A stretch of DNA of 64,000 nucleotides from Agathobaculum sp. NTUH-O15-33 (GCF_033193315.1 NZ_CP136187.1:3169501-3233500); one strand, 5' to 3'; positions 16,552-25,240 are shown, counted from the first letter of the stretch. Notes: generated from the sequence alone by a model not told the origin. Numbers and translations: made by a program.

Positions 16552-18954
16552 TTATAGCTTCTCCATGAACTGCGCCGCGCTCTTCGCCATCAGGCGCTTG
16601 GTGCCCTTCTGGTCAAACGCGATCTCCAATAAGCAATCGCCGCCCATCGGCTTGGCGGAAACGATCAGGCCGTCGCCAAAGGCGCGGTGCCGTACCCGCC
16701 CGCCGACGGCAAAATCCGGCGCGGGCTGGGCCGCGGCGCGCCCCGGCCTTGCGGCGGGAGCGGGCGCGACCGACGCGCTGCGCGCGTGCACGATGCCTTC
16801 GCGCGCGGTCTGCGCGGCGGGCTGCACCGGCGGGTCAAAGGCGCGCTGGTTCACGTTGCTGTCCGTCAGCTCCTCGGGAATCTCCTGTAAAAAGCGCGAG
16901 GGGTGCGCGTACTGCGTGCGGCCGTACAGCAAGCGGCGCTCGGCGCAGGTCATGTACAGCTCTTCCCGCGCGCGCGTCACCGCCACATAGCACAGGCGGC
17001 GCTCCTCCTCCATGTCCTCGTCTTTTTCCATGGCGCGGAAGCCGGGGAACAGCCCGTCCTCCAGACCCGCGAGGAACACCACCGGGAACTCCAGCCCCTT
17101 GGCCGAGTGCATGGTCATCATCGTGACCGCGTCCTCTTCGTCGCCGGTCTTGTCCGCGTCGGTGTAAAGGGCCATTTCCTCCAAAAAGCCGGCAAGCGTC
17201 GGATCTTCGTTCTTTTCTTCATAAGTAAGCAGATAGCTCTTCAGCTCCTCGATATGCTCCAAACGGCTTTTGGATTCCATATCGTCCTTGTTTTCCAGCG
17301 CCTCGGCGTAGCCCGTGCGGTTGAGCACTTCGGCGTACCACTCGGAAAGCCCCAAAAACTCGCGCTGCTGGCGCAGATCCTCTATCATTTTGCCAAAGCG
17401 CTCCATCGCGGAAGCGGCGCGCGAAAGCGTAGGGTACGCGGAAGCGTTTTTCACCACTTCAAACAGCGGCAGGCCGTTTTCCTCCGCCGCCTGCTCGGCC
17501 AGCTCGACCGAGCGGTCGCCGATTTTGCGGGCGGGCACGTTGATGATGCGCTTCAGGCGCAGCGTGTCCGCCGGGTTCTCCACAACCCACAGATAGGCGA
17601 ACATATCCCGAATTTCCGCGCGTGAGAAGAAGTCGCGCCCCTTATATACCCGGTAGGGGATGCCATTACGAATGAACGCGGCGGCAATATTATCCGAAAG
17701 AACGTTGTTGCGGTACAGGATCGCGTAATCGCTGAACCGCCGCCCGCCTTCCACGCCCGCTAGGATGGTGTCCGCGATATAGCCGGCCTCGCCCTCTTGG
17801 CTGTCCGAGCGGTGCACACGCAGCTTGGCGCCGCCGGTCTGGTCGGTCCAAAGCTCCTTGCCCTTGCGCTGGGCGTTGTTGCGGATCAGCTCGTTCGCCG
17901 CGGAAAGAATGTTGCCGGTTGAGCGGTAGTTTTGTTCCAGCCGGATGGTGCGCGCGTTCTGGTACTGCTTTTCAAATTCCAGAATATTTGTAATGGTCGC
18001 GCCCCGGAATTTGTAGATGGACTGGTCGTCGTCGCCGACGACGCAAATATTCTGGTACCCGCCCGCGAGCAGGCTGGTCAGCACGTACTGCGCGTAGTTG
18101 GTATCCTGATATTCGTCCACCAGCACATAGCGGAACTTGCGCTGGTAGTATTCGAGCACGTCCGGATAGTTTTGCAGCATCAGCACGGTTTTCATGATAA
18201 TATCGTCAAAATCCAGCGCGCAGGCCTTTTTCATTTCTTTTTCGTAAAGCTTGTACACATCGGCCACTTTTTCGCGGTAGTGGTCGCCGTGCGCGTCGGT
18301 CATGAACTGCCTCGGCGTCATCAAGCGGTCCTTGGCGCGGGAAATCATGCCCATCACCGCGCGCGGGTCGTATATTTTCTCGTCCATGTTCAGGCGGCGC
18401 AGCGCCGCGATAATCACGCGCTTTTTCTCATCCTCGTCGTAGATCGTGAACGGCTGTTCAAAGCCCAGCAGATCGACGTTGCGGCGCAGAATGCGCAGGC
18501 AGGCGGTGTGGAACGTATACGCCCAAATGGCGGAAGCGTCCTCCTCGCCCACCGCGCCGGTCAGCCGTTCCTTGAGCTCGCGCGCGGCCTTGTTCGTAAA
18601 GGTAATCGCGATGATCTCCCACGGCTTCGCGGGGTCTATCGCGCACAGCGCTTCGGCGCGCGCGCGGTTTTCCGGCTTGGGGTCGGTCAGGTATTCGGTC
18701 AAAAACAGCAGGTCTTGCTCGGTCGCGCCGGGCTGCGCCTGCTGGGCGTCGTATCCGCGCCCAAAGCGCAGCATGTTGATGATGCGCTGGATCAGCACGG
18801 TGGTTTTACCGCTGCCCGCGCCCGCGAGGATGAGCAGCGGCCCCTCGGTCGCGTATACCGCCTCGCGCTGCTTTTCGTTTAAATGTTCAAAGCGGGCCTC
18901 GATCACCGCGCGGCGGATGGAGGCGTACTTCATATCGAATTTCGTCGGTTCCAT
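16552..18954 (-). CDS. pcrA: ATP-dependent DNA helicase PcrA/UvrD
   Basis: 800 residues, slightly longer than Bacillus PcrA. A superfamily-1A 3'-5' helicase acting in nucleotide excision repair and in removing RecA or stalled complexes. Motifs in order: Q-motif LNEKQREAV, Walker A GAGSGKTT (residues 44-51), motif II LVDEYQDTNYAQY, GDDDQSIYKFRGA, the late motif TMHSAKGLEFPVVFLAGLEDGLFP, and RLCYVAVTRAREELYMT. The C-terminal ~50 residues (VGGRVRHRAFGDGLIVSAK) form the small beta-barrel that binds RNA polymerase in PcrA/UvrD. Insertions relative to shorter homologues include a 20-residue loop after the Walker A helix. The ATG lies 12 bases after GAGG. Confidence 0.93.
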   Translation of the reverse strand: MEPTKFDMKYASIRRAVIEARFEHLNEKQREAVYATEGPLLILAGAGSGKTTVLIQRIINMLRFGRGYDAQQAQPGATEQDLLFLTEYLTDPKPENRARAEALCAIDPAKPWEIIAITFTNKAARELKERLTGAVGEEDASAIWAYTFHTACLRILRRNVDLLGFEQPFTIYDEDEKKRVIIAALRRLNMDEKIYDPRAVMGMISRAKDRLMTPRQFMTDAHGDHYREKVADVYKLYEKEMKKACALDFDDIIMKTVLMLQNYPDVLEYYQRKFRYVLVDEYQDTNYAQYVLTSLLAGGYQNICVVGDDDQSIYKFRGATITNILEFEKQYQNARTIRLEQNYRSTGNILSAANELIRNNAQRKGKELWTDQTGGAKLRVHRSDSQEGEAGYIADTILAGVEGGRRFSDYAILYRNNVLSDNIAAAFIRNGIPYRVYKGRDFFSRAEIRDMFAYLWVVENPADTLRLKRIINVPARKIGDRSVELAEQAAEENGLPLFEVVKNASAYPTLSRAASAMERFGKMIEDLRQQREFLGLSEWYAEVLNRTGYAEALENKDDMESKSRLEHIEELKSYLLTYEEKNEDPTLAGFLEEMALYTDADKTGDEEDAVTMMTMHSAKGLEFPVVFLAGLEDGLFPGFRAMEKDEDMEEERRLCYVAVTRAREELYMTCAERRLLYGRTQYAHPSRFLQEIPEELTDSNVNQRAFDPPVQPAAQTAREGIVHARSASVAPAPAARPGRAAAQPAPDFAVGGRVRHRAFGDGLIVSAKPMGGDCLLEIAFDQKGTKRLMAKSAAQFMEKL

Positions 18955-18991
18955 TTTCTCAGCTTACCTCGTTTAAGTAGAAGATAATATG

Positions 18992-19020
18992 ATTATATCA
19001 TATCTCAGCCTACAAAACAA
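18992..19020 (-). promoter_or_regulatory. Promoter for pcrA
   Basis: TTGTTT and TATAAT on the minus strand, 17 bp apart, 38 bp before the gene. The -10 lies in the palindrome ATGATTATATCAT. Confidence 0.6.
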
Positions 19021-19033
19021 ACACTTGTTCTCC

Positions 19034-19061
19034 TTGACAGGCCGCGCAGAAGGGGTATAAT
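19034..19061 (+). promoter_or_regulatory. Promoter for folC
   Basis: Consensus TTGACA and TATAAT on the plus strand with a 16-bp spacer, divergent from the pcrA promoter. Confidence 0.8.
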
Positions 19062-19110
19062 TTGTATATCCACATGCAAATATTGATAAAAGTGAAGGTT
19101 ATTACCCATT

Positions 19111-20406
19111 ATGGATCAACCGAAAACCGCAATCGAATACATCCACTCGCTCGGCCGCTTTTCGGGCGCGCCCGGGCTGCACCGCATCCGCGCGCTTTGC
19201 GCCGCGCTGGGCGATCCGCAGAAGCGCCTGAAATGCGTGCATTTGGCGGGCACCAACGGCAAAGGCTCAACCGCCTGCATGATCGCAAACACCCTGCGCT
19301 GCGCGGGCTACCGCACCGGGCTGAACACCTCGCCCTATCTTGTCCATTTTCACGAGCGCATCCGCGTGGACGGCGCCATGATTGGGGACAGCGACCTGTC
19401 CCGTCTGGCCGAGCGCGTCGCCCTCGCGGCGGAAAGCCTTACCCTGCCCGAAGGCGAGACCATAGGCGAATTTGAGTTTACCACCGCCATTTCCTTTCTC
19501 TACTTTCTAGAGCAGGAGTGCGATATCGTCGTGCTGGAAACCGGCCTTGGCGGCCGGTGCGACGCATCGAACGTCATCGACCCGCCGGAGGTCTGCGTCA
19601 TTACGCCCATTTCGCGCGACCATATGGACGCTTTGGGCGATACCGTGGCCGAGATCGCGGCGGAAAAGGCCGGCATCATCAAACCGTCCAGCGCGGTGGT
19701 CTGCGCGGTCGATCAGCCGGCGGAGGCGCTCCCCGTCCTGCGGCGCGCGTGCGACGCGGCGGGCGCGATCTGGTGCTCCTTCCCGACGGATACCACCGTA
19801 TTGCGGTGCGATATTCACAACACCGCTTTTCTGTACGAAGGGCAGGGCTACACGCTCGCCATGCCGGGCCGCTACCAACTGCAAAACGCGCTCACCGCCC
19901 TGCACACCATACAGGCCCTGCGCGAGCGCGGCTGGAAAATCGACGTTTCCGCCGTGGTGCGCGGCCTTGCCTCGGCGCGCATGGCGGGCCGCTTGGAGCG
20001 CGTGCGCGAAAACCCGCTTGTTCTGCTGGACGGCGCGCATAACGTGGCGGGCACGGACGCTCTGTGCGATGCGATCGATGAAATGCTGGGCCGCAAGCGC
20101 CTGCACGTCGTCATGGGCATGGTGCGCGATAAGGAATACGAAGTCTGCGTGCGGCAGCTCGCCCGCCGGGCCGATATCTTCTACGCCTGCGCCCCGGATA
20201 ACGACCGCGCGCTCATCACCACCACGCTGGCCGCGCTGGCCGAGCAGGATTGCGACGCCGTGTTCGACTGCGGCACCGCCGAGCGGGCGATCGCCCTCGC
20301 GCTCGAAAACGCAGCCCCCAACGATTGCGTGCTGGTCTGCGGTTCGATCTACCTTGTCGGCGAAGCGGAAAAGATCCTCCGCACGCGACAGAAAGCGACC
20401 GAATAA
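19111..20406 (+). CDS. folC: Folylpolyglutamate synthase / dihydrofolate synthase
   Basis: 431 residues, full length. Adds L-glutamate to dihydropteroate or to tetrahydrofolates using ATP, in the cytoplasm. The Mur-ligase-type P-loop is HLAGTNGKGST (residues 44-54), followed by TGLNTSPYLVHFHERIRVDG. VLETGLGGRCDASNVI and ITPISRDHMDALGDT are family signatures, and LLDGAHNVAGTDAL opens the C-terminal domain. GEFEFTTAISFLYF sits between. It is alone between its own promoter and terminator. Whether it is bifunctional (FolC) or only a polyglutamylase cannot be read from sequence. Confidence 0.93.
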   Translation: MDQPKTAIEYIHSLGRFSGAPGLHRIRALCAALGDPQKRLKCVHLAGTNGKGSTACMIANTLRCAGYRTGLNTSPYLVHFHERIRVDGAMIGDSDLSRLAERVALAAESLTLPEGETIGEFEFTTAISFLYFLEQECDIVVLETGLGGRCDASNVIDPPEVCVITPISRDHMDALGDTVAEIAAEKAGIIKPSSAVVCAVDQPAEALPVLRRACDAAGAIWCSFPTDTTVLRCDIHNTAFLYEGQGYTLAMPGRYQLQNALTALHTIQALRERGWKIDVSAVVRGLASARMAGRLERVRENPLVLLDGAHNVAGTDALCDAIDEMLGRKRLHVVMGMVRDKEYEVCVRQLARRADIFYACAPDNDRALITTTLAALAEQDCDAVFDCGTAERAIALALENAAPNDCVLVCGSIYLVGEAEKILRTRQKATE

Positions 20407-20429
20407 AAACATTTTATATGGTAAACTTT

Positions 20430-20468
20430 GGCTTGTACCGAAAAAAAACGGTACAAGCCGTTTTTTTT
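20430..20468 (+). terminator. Terminator after folC
   Basis: GGCTTGTACCG and CGGTACAAGCC flank an A8 loop and are followed by a run of eight or nine T. Confidence 0.92.
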
Positions 20469-20605
20469 AGTTAGGAATTAGTAGTTAGTAATTATTTTAG
20501 CGTTTCCGTTTCTGTTTCACGATTTTTGCCTTACATAAGCGCCAACGCCTTATTTCCCGGCTCAAACTGTCGCCGCTCCCAATTACTAATTACTAATTCC
20601 TAACT
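20469..20605. repeat. Inverted-repeat element (possible MITE) before spoIIAA
   Basis: A 25-bp arm (20469-20493, starting AGTTAGGAATTAGTAGTTAG) recurs as its reverse complement at 20581-20605 with one mismatch, enclosing 87 bp. Each arm is itself built from TTAGTA/TTAGGA-type units. The element fills the gap between the folC terminator and the sporulation operon and encodes nothing. It looks like a small non-autonomous repeat; I could not see a target duplication. Confidence 0.55.
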
Positions 20606-20634
20606 ACTAATTAACTGAAAGTGTGGTGTGGCTA

Positions 20635-20952
20635 ATGTTACAAATCACCCCAACCATGAAAGAGGGCACATTAATTGTTTCCCTCGCGGGCGACCTGGAT
20701 CATCACGAGGCGCGCCTTGCGATTGAGCAATCGGAGGATTTGCTCGCGCTCTACCCCTGTGAAAAGCTGGTTTTGGAGCTGCACGGGCTTACGTTTATGG
20801 ATAGCTCCGGCCTAGCGGTCGTTATGCACCTGTTTCGCACGTCGGCACGCAGCGGGCGCGATTTTGCCGTGCGCGGCGCGCCGCCGCAGGCCATGCGCGT
20901 GTTTGAAGCGGCCGGTCTGCCGCAGGTCATGATTTTTGAAAAGGGGGAATGA
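20635..20952 (+). CDS. spoIIAA: Anti-sigma F factor antagonist SpoIIAA
   Basis: 105 residues from the chosen ATG. A STAS-domain protein that, when dephosphorylated by SpoIIE, binds SpoIIAB and frees sigma F in the forespore. GTLIVSLAGDLDHHEA opens the STAS fold and MDSSGLAVVMHLF carries the serine phosphorylated by SpoIIAB. Earlier in-frame GTG codons at 20623 and 20626 exist, but homologues begin close to the ATG. It is the first gene of a three-gene operon, with 3-bp gaps to the next two. Confidence 0.92.
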   Translation: MLQITPTMKEGTLIVSLAGDLDHHEARLAIEQSEDLLALYPCEKLVLELHGLTFMDSSGLAVVMHLFRTSARSGRDFAVRGAPPQAMRVFEAAGLPQVMIFEKGE

Positions 20953-20955
20953 ACG

Positions 20956-21387
20956 ATGCGCGGCGTAGTCAATAAAATGAGCATTAAATTTGAAAGTCAC
21001 TCGGTAAACGAGGCGTTCGCCCGGCAGGCCGTGGGCGCTTTTGTTTCCCAGCTCGACCCGACGATGGAGGAGCTGGGCGATATCAAAACCGTCGTGTCGG
21101 AGGCGGTGACCAACGCCATTGTCCACGGCTACGCGGATAAAGCGGGCTTTATCACCGTGTCCGTGCGCCTTTTCGAGGGACGCGCGCTGGAGATCAAGAT
21201 CAAGGACGCGGGACGCGGCATCGCGGACGTGCAAAAGGCGCGCCAGCCGATGTTCACCACCGGCGACGATACGCGTTCGGGCATGGGCTTCACCATCATG
21301 GAGACCTTTACGGACAAGCTTCGCGTCCGCTCTACCGAGGGACGCGGCACGCTCGTGACCATGATCAAGACGCTATCGGAGCGATAG
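20956..21387 (+). CDS. spoIIAB: Anti-sigma F factor SpoIIAB
   Basis: 143 residues. A GHKL-fold serine kinase and anti-sigma factor: it holds sigma F inactive and phosphorylates SpoIIAA. The N-box is TVVSEAVTNAIVHGY, the ATP-lid Asp motif is IKIKDAGRGIADV, and the G2 box is RSGMGFTIMETFTDKLRV. The ATG follows GGGGGA. It sits 3 bp after spoIIAA and 3 bp before sigF, the conserved spoIIA order. The first seven residues (MRGVVNK) are a short extension. Confidence 0.94.
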   Translation: MRGVVNKMSIKFESHSVNEAFARQAVGAFVSQLDPTMEELGDIKTVVSEAVTNAIVHGYADKAGFITVSVRLFEGRALEIKIKDAGRGIADVQKARQPMFTTGDDTRSGMGFTIMETFTDKLRVRSTEGRGTLVTMIKTLSER

Positions 21388-21390
21388 GCC

Positions 21391-22104
21391 ATGACCGAAC
21401 TAACGCGCGACCTGCTGCGCGACGCGGCGGCGGGTGACCGCGAAGCCGAAGCGCGTCTTTTGCAGGAGAACAGCGGCCTGATCTGGTCGATCGCGCGGCG
21501 CTATTACGGGCGTGGCGTCGAGCCGGACGATCTATACCAGCTTGCCGCCGTTGGGTTTATCAAGGCGGTGCGCGGGTTCGATCTGGAACTCGGCACGCAG
21601 TTTTCTACTTACGCGGTACCCAAAATCGCGGGCGAAATACGGCGGTTTCTCCGGGATGACGGCGCGGTCAAGGTCAGCCGCGCCATGAAGGAACGTTCGG
21701 CCAAGCTGCACCGCATCGAAACCGAGCTGACCGCCAAAACCGGCAATTCCCCCACCATCTCTGAAATCGCCGAAGCCGCCGGGCTTACCCCGGAAGAGGT
21801 AGCGGCCTGCGAACAGTCCAACGTAACGGTGGATTCCTTTGAGCGCGAGCTTTCGGGCGGCGGCCACCTGTCCGACCTGATCGGCGACGACGGGCTCGAA
21901 GAGCGCGCCTGCCTGTATCTCTCGCTGCGCGAAGCCATACGCACCCTGCCCGAGCGCGACCAAGAGGTGCTCGCCCTGCGCTTCTCGCGCGACCTGACCC
22001 AGCAGCAGGTCGCCAAGCTCATCGGCGTGTCGCAGGTGCAGGTATCCCGCATTGAAAAGCGCGCCATCGCCCACCTGCGCGGCCAACTGACGGACAGCGG
22101 ATAG
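21391..22104 (+). CDS. sigF: RNA polymerase sporulation sigma factor SigF
   Basis: 237 residues. The first forespore-specific sigma factor. Region 2 contains DLYQLAAVGFIKAVRGFDLELGTQFSTYAVPKIAGEIRRFLRDDG, the classic sigma-70 -10 recognition and core-binding segment. Region 3 holds RIETELTAKTGNSPTISEIAEAAGLTPEEV, and region 4 ends with LTQQQVAKLIGVSQVQVSRIEKRAI, a helix-turn-helix for the -35. Last gene of the spoIIA operon. Its presence shows that the host carries endospore genes. Confidence 0.95.
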   Translation: MTELTRDLLRDAAAGDREAEARLLQENSGLIWSIARRYYGRGVEPDDLYQLAAVGFIKAVRGFDLELGTQFSTYAVPKIAGEIRRFLRDDGAVKVSRAMKERSAKLHRIETELTAKTGNSPTISEIAEAAGLTPEEVAACEQSNVTVDSFERELSGGGHLSDLIGDDGLEERACLYLSLREAIRTLPERDQEVLALRFSRDLTQQQVAKLIGVSQVQVSRIEKRAIAHLRGQLTDSG

Positions 22105-22125
22105 CAAAGGATAAAGCACAAAAAA

Positions 22126-22381
22126 GCCAATGCTATTAAAATAAGAATAACTGACTCCTAGCGCATCCCTTTGGCCTTTCCTCCACGAGGGCATATGCGT
22201 AAACTTAAGCAACGCGCGGGGGGCAAAGACCGCTTTCTGGCCTTCCCCTCGTCGGGGGAAGCCCAAAGAGCGCGCTATGCATACGCTGCTTCAATTTACG
22301 CATATGCCCTCGTTAGGGGGAGCCCAAAGGGTGTTTGCTACCCAGTTATTACTTGCTCATTCTTAACTGAATGACATTGAC
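22126..22381. repeat. MITE-like hairpin element after sigF
   Basis: The outer ends are imperfect inverted repeats: GCCAATG... at 22126 and ...CATTGAC ending at 22381. Inside is a perfect 17-bp inverted repeat, GAGGGCATATGCGTAAA (22187-22203) with its complement at 22295-22311. A third nested hairpin (CGCGC...GCGCG) lies within. No gene is seen. The right end TTAACTGAATGACATTGAC resembles the ends of the element at 40778-41086. Confidence 0.5.
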
Positions 22382-22383
22382 AC

Positions 22384-22419
22384 AAAAAAGCTCCCCCTTT
22401 TTCAAGGAGGAGCTTTTTG
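22384..22419 (-). terminator. Terminator of the blaI-blaR1 operon
   Basis: Stem of AAAAAGCTCC with GGAGCTTTTT, A/T runs on both sides, 10 bp beyond the stop of the last minus-strand gene. Confidence 0.85.
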
Positions 22420-22428
22420 TTATGAATT

Positions 22429-22674
22429 TTAAAGATAAATCCATTCGGGGTCGACCCAATATCCCCGCGTTTCATTCCAGCGGCGGTATTGCACCCTTCC
22501 ACCTAGAACTCTCGTTTTTGTAACAATCACATCCGCACGGGGGGTCACCTCAGCAGCCGAAGTGGTGGTTTCCACAGAAGGCGTTTGGGCGGTTACGTCA
22601 GCCGCACACGCGGCAGGGGCAGCGCTTGCGAGCACTACCGCAGCACTGATGGCACATAATAACCTTTTTTTCAT
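22429..22674 (-). CDS. Small secreted protein of unknown function
   Basis: 81 residues. MKKRLLCAISAAVVLASAAPAACA is a clear signal peptide with a probable cut after ACA-A. The mature ~55 residues are Thr/Ser-rich, then TKTRVLGGRVQYRRWNETRGYWVDPEWIYL, rich in aromatic and basic residues. The ribosome site AAGGAG is well placed. It lies 17 bp after the BlaR1-like gene, so it is co-transcribed and may be an output of that signalling pair. No family was recognised. Confidence 0.7.
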   Translation of the reverse strand: MKKRLLCAISAAVVLASAAPAACAADVTAQTPSVETTTSAAEVTPRADVIVTKTRVLGGRVQYRRWNETRGYWVDPEWIYL

Positions 22675-22691
22675 TCTTTATTCGCTCCTTA

Positions 22692-23825
22692 TTAATAAAT
22701 TAAAAATCCTGTGTTTTTATAAAACTCCACCTCTTCTTCTGCCACAGGTAAGTATCGAGTATTTTTAATGTATAACCAATACTCTCCGTTCGCTTCCTGC
22801 TGAATATATGAGTTAGATGGATTGAAATCTACTGCATCCTGCTCAGTGCTTTTCGGCGCTTCAAACACAGGTTGCGGCACAACTGAATACGAAAAGTGCA
22901 ATAAGAAAACAAAAATGCACATAAACAGTGCGTTAGTTACAACATGGTACTTTCCTTTGTCACAATTCATGACCGCAGCGAAACGCTCTTTGGTTTCTGC
23001 CGCAGAATTGTAATTAAAAAATGCGGTCGCGGCGCATGGCGGCATCGTTTGAGCGCAATCCCGCTTTAGCGTGTTAATAATCGTCCATAAGTAGGCCGCC
23101 CGTTCCTGTGGATTTAAATGCTTGGCCAGCGCTAGGTCACATTTGATTTCCAGCGTTTGCTCTAAATCTTTTTTCAAAAGATAAACAACGGGATTCCACC
23201 AGAAAATCATGCAGAAAAACGATATTAACAGTTTAACCGGAATATCCCGGTTGATAAAATGCGTATATTCATGTAGAAGAATATAACGCAATTCGTCTTC
23301 CGGGTAGTTGCCGAATGGCAGTAGGATTTTCTTGCGGAAAAGGCCAAACCCAAACGGTACGCTGATATTGCCGGTCATCAGAACGGAAACCTTAATATCT
23401 TTTCGGGCTAGGCTCTTTACTTCTCCTAGGATGCGATCCTCATCTTCACCGTAAGGCACAGCGTATTGCTTAATGCTTTTAAGCGCCTTATAATAGTTCC
23501 CAATATAGCGAACCATTAATACAATAAACACGCTGACCCAAATTGCAATAAGGATTTGATAAAGAGATATACCCCCTACCACCTCGTTTTCGTTAACAAG
23601 TAATTTATATATCTGCGGATATATCGTATCATTTCCAATCACATAAGTATGTGGCAGTTCGATCGGCAAAAACACCCGTGCCGCACAGAACAAATACAGC
23701 AAAACGATTGATAGAACGCCAAAGTAATGCTTATAGTGCTTCGATTTCCGCAAAAAGTAAATTGCGATAATTAAAACGCTGCTCCACAGAACTGCCGAGA
23801 GAAAAGAAAACAAAGTTATTTGCAT
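22692..23825 (-). CDS. BlaR1/MecR1-like M56 membrane metallopeptidase
   Basis: 377 residues. A membrane protein with N-terminal helices (about 5-25 and 33-52), another pair near 88-105, and the M56 zinc site HEYTH (residues 185-189) with the supporting Glu in DLEQTLEIKCDLALAK. PFGFGLFRKKILLPFGNYPEDELRYILLHEYTHF is the family core. In BlaR1 this protease cuts or triggers loss of the repressor BlaI. The large C-terminal penicillin-sensor domain is absent: after the last helix (ALFMCIFVFLLHFSYS) only ~70 outer residues remain, so the signal is probably not beta-lactam. It overlaps blaI by 10 bp. Confidence 0.85.
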   Translation of the reverse strand: MQITLFSFLSAVLWSSVLIIAIYFLRKSKHYKHYFGVLSIVLLYLFCAARVFLPIELPHTYVIGNDTIYPQIYKLLVNENEVVGGISLYQILIAIWVSVFIVLMVRYIGNYYKALKSIKQYAVPYGEDEDRILGEVKSLARKDIKVSVLMTGNISVPFGFGLFRKKILLPFGNYPEDELRYILLHEYTHFINRDIPVKLLISFFCMIFWWNPVVYLLKKDLEQTLEIKCDLALAKHLNPQERAAYLWTIINTLKRDCAQTMPPCAATAFFNYNSAAETKERFAAVMNCDKGKYHVVTNALFMCIFVFLLHFSYSVVPQPVFEAPKSTEQDAVDFNPSNSYIQQEANGEYWLYIKNTRYLPVAEEEVEFYKNTGFLIY

Positions 23826-24250
23826 GTCACATCTCTATTTTTGTCCTTATTTTTTGTTTCAAACTGCTCTACCATTTTTTCAAGTTCCGCAATTAGCTTC
23901 TCGTTCTTGTCGTCCGGTTTTTCACCAGCTTGCTTTTTCACAAGGGCAACTGCAATTTTTGCCAAAGAAGCCGTGCCCACGCCCTGCGATTCTAAAATTT
24001 TTGATATATATTGTTCCTTATCAAAACAGGGTGTAAACTGCCGGGAGTAATGTTTGCCTTCTTGCAAAACGCCGCACATCGTTAAAAACTGTTTTTCTTG
24101 CAGCAAACTTAGAAGCTTGTGAATATAGTTACTGCTCCAATTCTGCTCAGTAGAAAGCTTGACGAGCTGCGCGCTGGTAAGCGGCACGTTTTCCCGCCAA
24201 AAAATATTCATTAATATCTCTTCCGAGTTTGACAATTTAATGCTTCGCAT
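23816..24250 (-). CDS. BlaI/MecI/CopY-family repressor
   Basis: 144 residues. N-terminal winged helix, LSNSEEILMNIFWRENVPLTSAQLVKLSTEQNWSSNYIHKLLSLLQEKQFLT, as in BlaI, then a C-terminal dimerisation helix that is very charged (KKQAGEKPDDKNEKLIAELEKMVEQFETKNK). First gene of a three-gene operon with the BlaR1-like protease and a small secreted protein. Its promoter carries a motif shared with two more promoters nearby, which suggests a small regulon. It could also be a copper-type (CopY) repressor, but it has no Cys-x-Cys tail. Confidence 0.85.
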   Translation of the reverse strand: MRSIKLSNSEEILMNIFWRENVPLTSAQLVKLSTEQNWSSNYIHKLLSLLQEKQFLTMCGVLQEGKHYSRQFTPCFDKEQYISKILESQGVGTASLAKIAVALVKKQAGEKPDDKNEKLIAELEKMVEQFETKNKDKNRDVTCK

Positions 24251-24255
24251 TTATT

Positions 24256-24280
24256 TCACCTTTACAAATATCAAATCACC
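24256..24280 (-). promoter_or_regulatory. Shared leader motif, copy 1 (blaI)
   Basis: On the minus strand GGTGA-N2-TGATAT-N7-GGTGA. The second GGTGA also serves as the ribosome site of blaI. The same motif with identical spacing occurs at 25241-25265 and 25972-25996. Confidence 0.55.
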
Positions 24281-24302
24281 CATGCGGTGTTTTTGTGCTT
24301 TT

Positions 24303-24331
24303 ATTGTATCTCGAACCGCTCTATCTGTCAA
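24303..24331 (-). promoter_or_regulatory. Promoter of the blaI operon
   Basis: TTGACA (24331-24326) and TACAAT (24308-24303), spacer 17 bp, on the minus strand. Confidence 0.8.
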
Positions 24332-24396
24332 CCGTATTTGCCAAAATTTTTAAAATTTTGCTAAACGCTGCCTGCCTTCGTGGAGCGGTTTGGCAG

Positions 24397-25110
24397 AGTC
24401 ATGACCACCCCAAAGCGGGGTGGCATGAACAAGCCCTATAAGGGCATAAAAAAAGCCAGCGCCTAAAAGACGCTGGCTTTCACTTCGTTCAAGCCCTGAT
24501 GGTAAGACTACTTACTACCCTTGAAAGGGTCAACATATTCTTTCTTACTTAAGCTATCTTCGATTTGATCCTGCTTATCTTGCTCCCTGATATATTTTTG
24601 AATCGTGGCCGTATTGATTCCTACCGTGCTCACATAATATCCAGTCGCCCAGAAATTACGACTGCCGAATTTATATTTTAAATTCCCATGCCGCTCGAAT
24701 ATCATCATCGCACTTTTCCCTTTTAAATATCCCATAAACTGCGAGATACTGTATTTCGGCGGCACGCTTACGAGTAAATGAATATGGTCAGGCATCATAT
24801 GCCCTTCGATGATTTCCACACCCTTCCACTTGCACAAATCCTTTATAATTTGCTGTATATCTTTTCGCAGCTGCTTATAGATTATTTTCCTTCGATATTT
24901 CGGTGTGAATACGATGTGATACTTGCATACCCATTTTGTATGTGCTAAACTGTTTGCCATAAAGGTCTTCCTTTCTGTTTCTTTGGTGGCTTGAACACTC
25001 ACCATTTTATCAGTTTGGAAGTCCTTTTTTGTTTAAACTTGAATCCCACCCGCATTGCGGGCGGTTCTTACCGTATTTGCTCTGCAAATACGCCACCGCT
25101 AAAGCACTAA
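24397..25110 (-). mobile_element. IS200/IS605-family insertion sequence, copy 1
   Basis: 714 bp, bounded by the sequence shared with copies at 33449 and 49695: AGTCATGACC at the low end and GCACTAA at the high end. It carries only tnpA (minus strand), as in IS200. Subterminal hairpins are visible: CCACCCC...GGGGTGG and the stem GCCAGCG...CGCTGGC at the transposase 3' side, CCGC...GCGG and CGTATTTGC...GCAAATACG at the 5' side. No target duplication is expected for this family. It sits between the blaI promoter and a short terminator unit. Confidence 0.92.
24508..24960 (-). CDS. tnpA: IS200 TnpA Y1 transposase, copy 1
   Basis: 150 residues from the ATG that follows AAAGGAAG; MANSLAHTKWVCKYHIVFTP is the usual IS200 start, so an upstream in-frame start is discounted. 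A single-strand DNA transposase of the HUH Y1 class: the HUH motif is HIH (residues 59-61, in MPDHIHLLV) and the nucleophilic tyrosine is Y123 in YIREQ. The protein is identical in all three copies. No tnpB accompanies it. Confidence 0.95.
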   Translation of the reverse strand: MANSLAHTKWVCKYHIVFTPKYRRKIIYKQLRKDIQQIIKDLCKWKGVEIIEGHMMPDHIHLLVSVPPKYSISQFMGYLKGKSAMMIFERHGNLKYKFGSRNFWATGYYVSTVGINTATIQKYIREQDKQDQIEDSLSKKEYVDPFKGSK

Positions 25111-25113
25111 TAC

Positions 25114-25145
25114 AAAAAGCTCCCCTTTTAAAGGAGGAGCTTTTT
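25114..25145 (-). terminator. Terminator left beside IS copy 1
   Basis: AAAAAGCTCC / GGAGCTTTTT stem, very like the one at 22384-22419. It closes the short unit that begins at the promoter at 25292. Confidence 0.75.
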
Positions 25146-25240
25146 GCTATGATAGAAATGATAGGAGTGGTCGTTATTATGCGGGGGGAACCCAACGCGG
25201 CGCTTTGCAGAGCGCACCAGAAACGCCGGTTCTATTTTGT

